Shown here in pieces: positions 63,310 through 64,000 of a DNA stretch of 64,000 nt (position 1 is its first letter; the number at the start of each line of letters is the position of its first letter). The position numbers and the translations under genes were made by a program. This DNA comes from Herpetosiphonaceae bacterium (GTDB taxonomy: Bacteria; Chloroflexota; Chloroflexia; Chloroflexales; Kallotenuaceae). Location: positions 1 to 64,000 of the forward strand of contig DASUTC010000344.1 of the NCBI GenBank assembly GCA_036374795.1, written 5' to 3'. A model generated the notes under the pieces. It saw nothing but the letters and a program-made list of their open reading frames with translations. It had not been told where the DNA came from and ran no database searches.

Positions 63310-64000
63310 ATGCATAGGATGCTCCATCTCTGGCGCGGTCGCCTCTACTATGGCTGGGTGCTGCTGGGCGCTGTCTCGGTGACAGAGGTGATCTCGTGGG
63401 GCATCCTCTACTATGCCTTCACGGTCTTTATCGCGCCGATGCAGGCCGATCTGGGCTGGTCGCGGGAGGCGCTGACGGGAGCGTACTCGCTGGCGCTGCT
63501 CTGCTCCGGCCTCGCGGCGGTGCCCGTGGGTCGCTGGCTCGACCGGCACGGGCCGCGCGCGCTGATGACGGCAGGCTCGTGCCTGGGTAGCCTCTTGCTG
63601 GTCGCCTGGTCCCAGGTGACGACGCTGTGGAGCTTCTATCTGATCATGGCCGGGATCGGCCTGGTGATGGCGACCAACCTGTATGAGCCGGCCTTTGCCC
63701 TGATCGCGACATGGTTTCGGCGGCGGCGAGGCCGCGCGCTCACAATCCTGACCTTCTTCGGCGCGTGGGCCAGCTTCGTGTTCATTCCGCTCAGCGCCCA
63801 ACTGGTGCTCCGGTACGGCTGGCGAGCCGCGCTGCTGATCTTAGCGATCATCCTGGCCGGAATCACAATCCCGCTGCATGCCCTCGCGCTGCGCCGCTCG
63901 CCGGAGGATCTTGGTCTACGCCCCGACGGAGGCGCGGCGGACGAGTCGGTGCCGGTCGTGTCCGAGCCGCCAGACGCGCAGGTGCCGCTTCGGGCGGCGC
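63310..64000 (+). CDS. MFS transporter (3' end outside window)
   Basis: About 230 N-terminal residues of a major facilitator are visible, with six hydrophobic segments and the motif A RWLDRHGPRAL near residue 75. Protein continues past the window. It is in an operon with the Cys-rich flavoprotein, so it probably exports an arsenical or other toxic compound. AAGGAG lies 9 bases before the ATG at 63310; a second Met is 3 codons later. Confidence 0.88.
   Translation, partial: MHRMLHLWRGRLYYGWVLLGAVSVTEVISWGILYYAFTVFIAPMQADLGWSREALTGAYSLALLCSGLAAVPVGRWLDRHGPRALMTAGSCLGSLLLVAWSQVTTLWSFYLIMAGIGLVMATNLYEPAFALIATWFRRRRGRALTILTFFGAWASFVFIPLSAQLVLRYGWRAALLILAIILAGITIPLHALALRRSPEDLGLRPDGGAADESVPVVSEPPDAQVPLRAA

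Overview
The window is GC-rich, gene-dense bacterial DNA carrying an unusual amount of specialised and accessory metabolism. It looks like a member of the Chloroflexota, probably a filamentous, secondary-metabolite-rich lineage. This rests on secreted proteins with the phylum-typical 'FLP' endings, huge secreted RHS/FG-GAP proteins, interspersed intergenic repeat blocks and an actinomycete-like metabolite gene set that lacks actinomycete features. The assignment is an inference, not proven by a marker gene. No rRNA, tRNA or CRISPR array was seen.

Left part (1-18 kb): a truncated lipopeptide-type NRPS on the minus strand (FAAL-ACP-C-A) lies divergent from an FAD monooxygenase. A lipid/acyl-CoA set follows (SDR, acyl-CoA dehydrogenase, APH-type kinase), then a TetR/methyltransferase divergon with visible operator-like repeats, an alditol-oxidase gene, a decayed RAYT-type transposase, a triple-repeat Cys protein, nitronate monooxygenase, two VOC proteins, a cysteine dioxygenase, and an AraC regulator directly followed by a beta-propeller gene.

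Centre (19-37 kb): the most striking content is a complete five-gene enediyne 'warhead cassette' in the order UNBL-UNBV-UNBU-PKSE-TEBC (22420-32873). It includes a 1957-residue KS-AT-ACP-KR-DH-PPTase polyketide synthase with all expected catalytic residues. It is flanked by an atypical ClpC ATPase (no M-domain, D2 Walker-B Glu replaced by Asn), a His-rich membrane protein, a second AraC paralogue, an MFS exporter and a HEAT-repeat protein. A broken copy of the HEAT gene and the first AraC paralogue lie on the other side, so duplicated genes bracket the cassette.

Right of it (37.9-54 kb): a GH4 alpha-galactosidase, an NDP-sugar dehydratase-like protein with a lost catalytic Asp and a sharp internal GC step, and a KamB/NpmA-like 16S rRNA A1408 methyltransferase predicted to give aminoglycoside resistance. 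Next comes a 2755-residue secreted RHS protein whose C-terminal tip is LysM + RlpA-like barrel + M23 peptidase, then two more secreted proteins.

Right end (53-64 kb): a sigma factor with a Cys-rich extension next to an MFS transporter. A minus-strand Gfo/Idh/MocA - RuBisCO-like protein - split transketolase operon suggests branched or unusual sugar-acid catabolism. Then come a cytochrome P450 and an operon with ArsR-type operators (flavoprotein with a Cys-rich tail, MFS) running off the window. How the cassette, the P450s and oxidoreductases, the exporters and the resistance genes cooperate is inference; only the cassette itself is certain from sequence.
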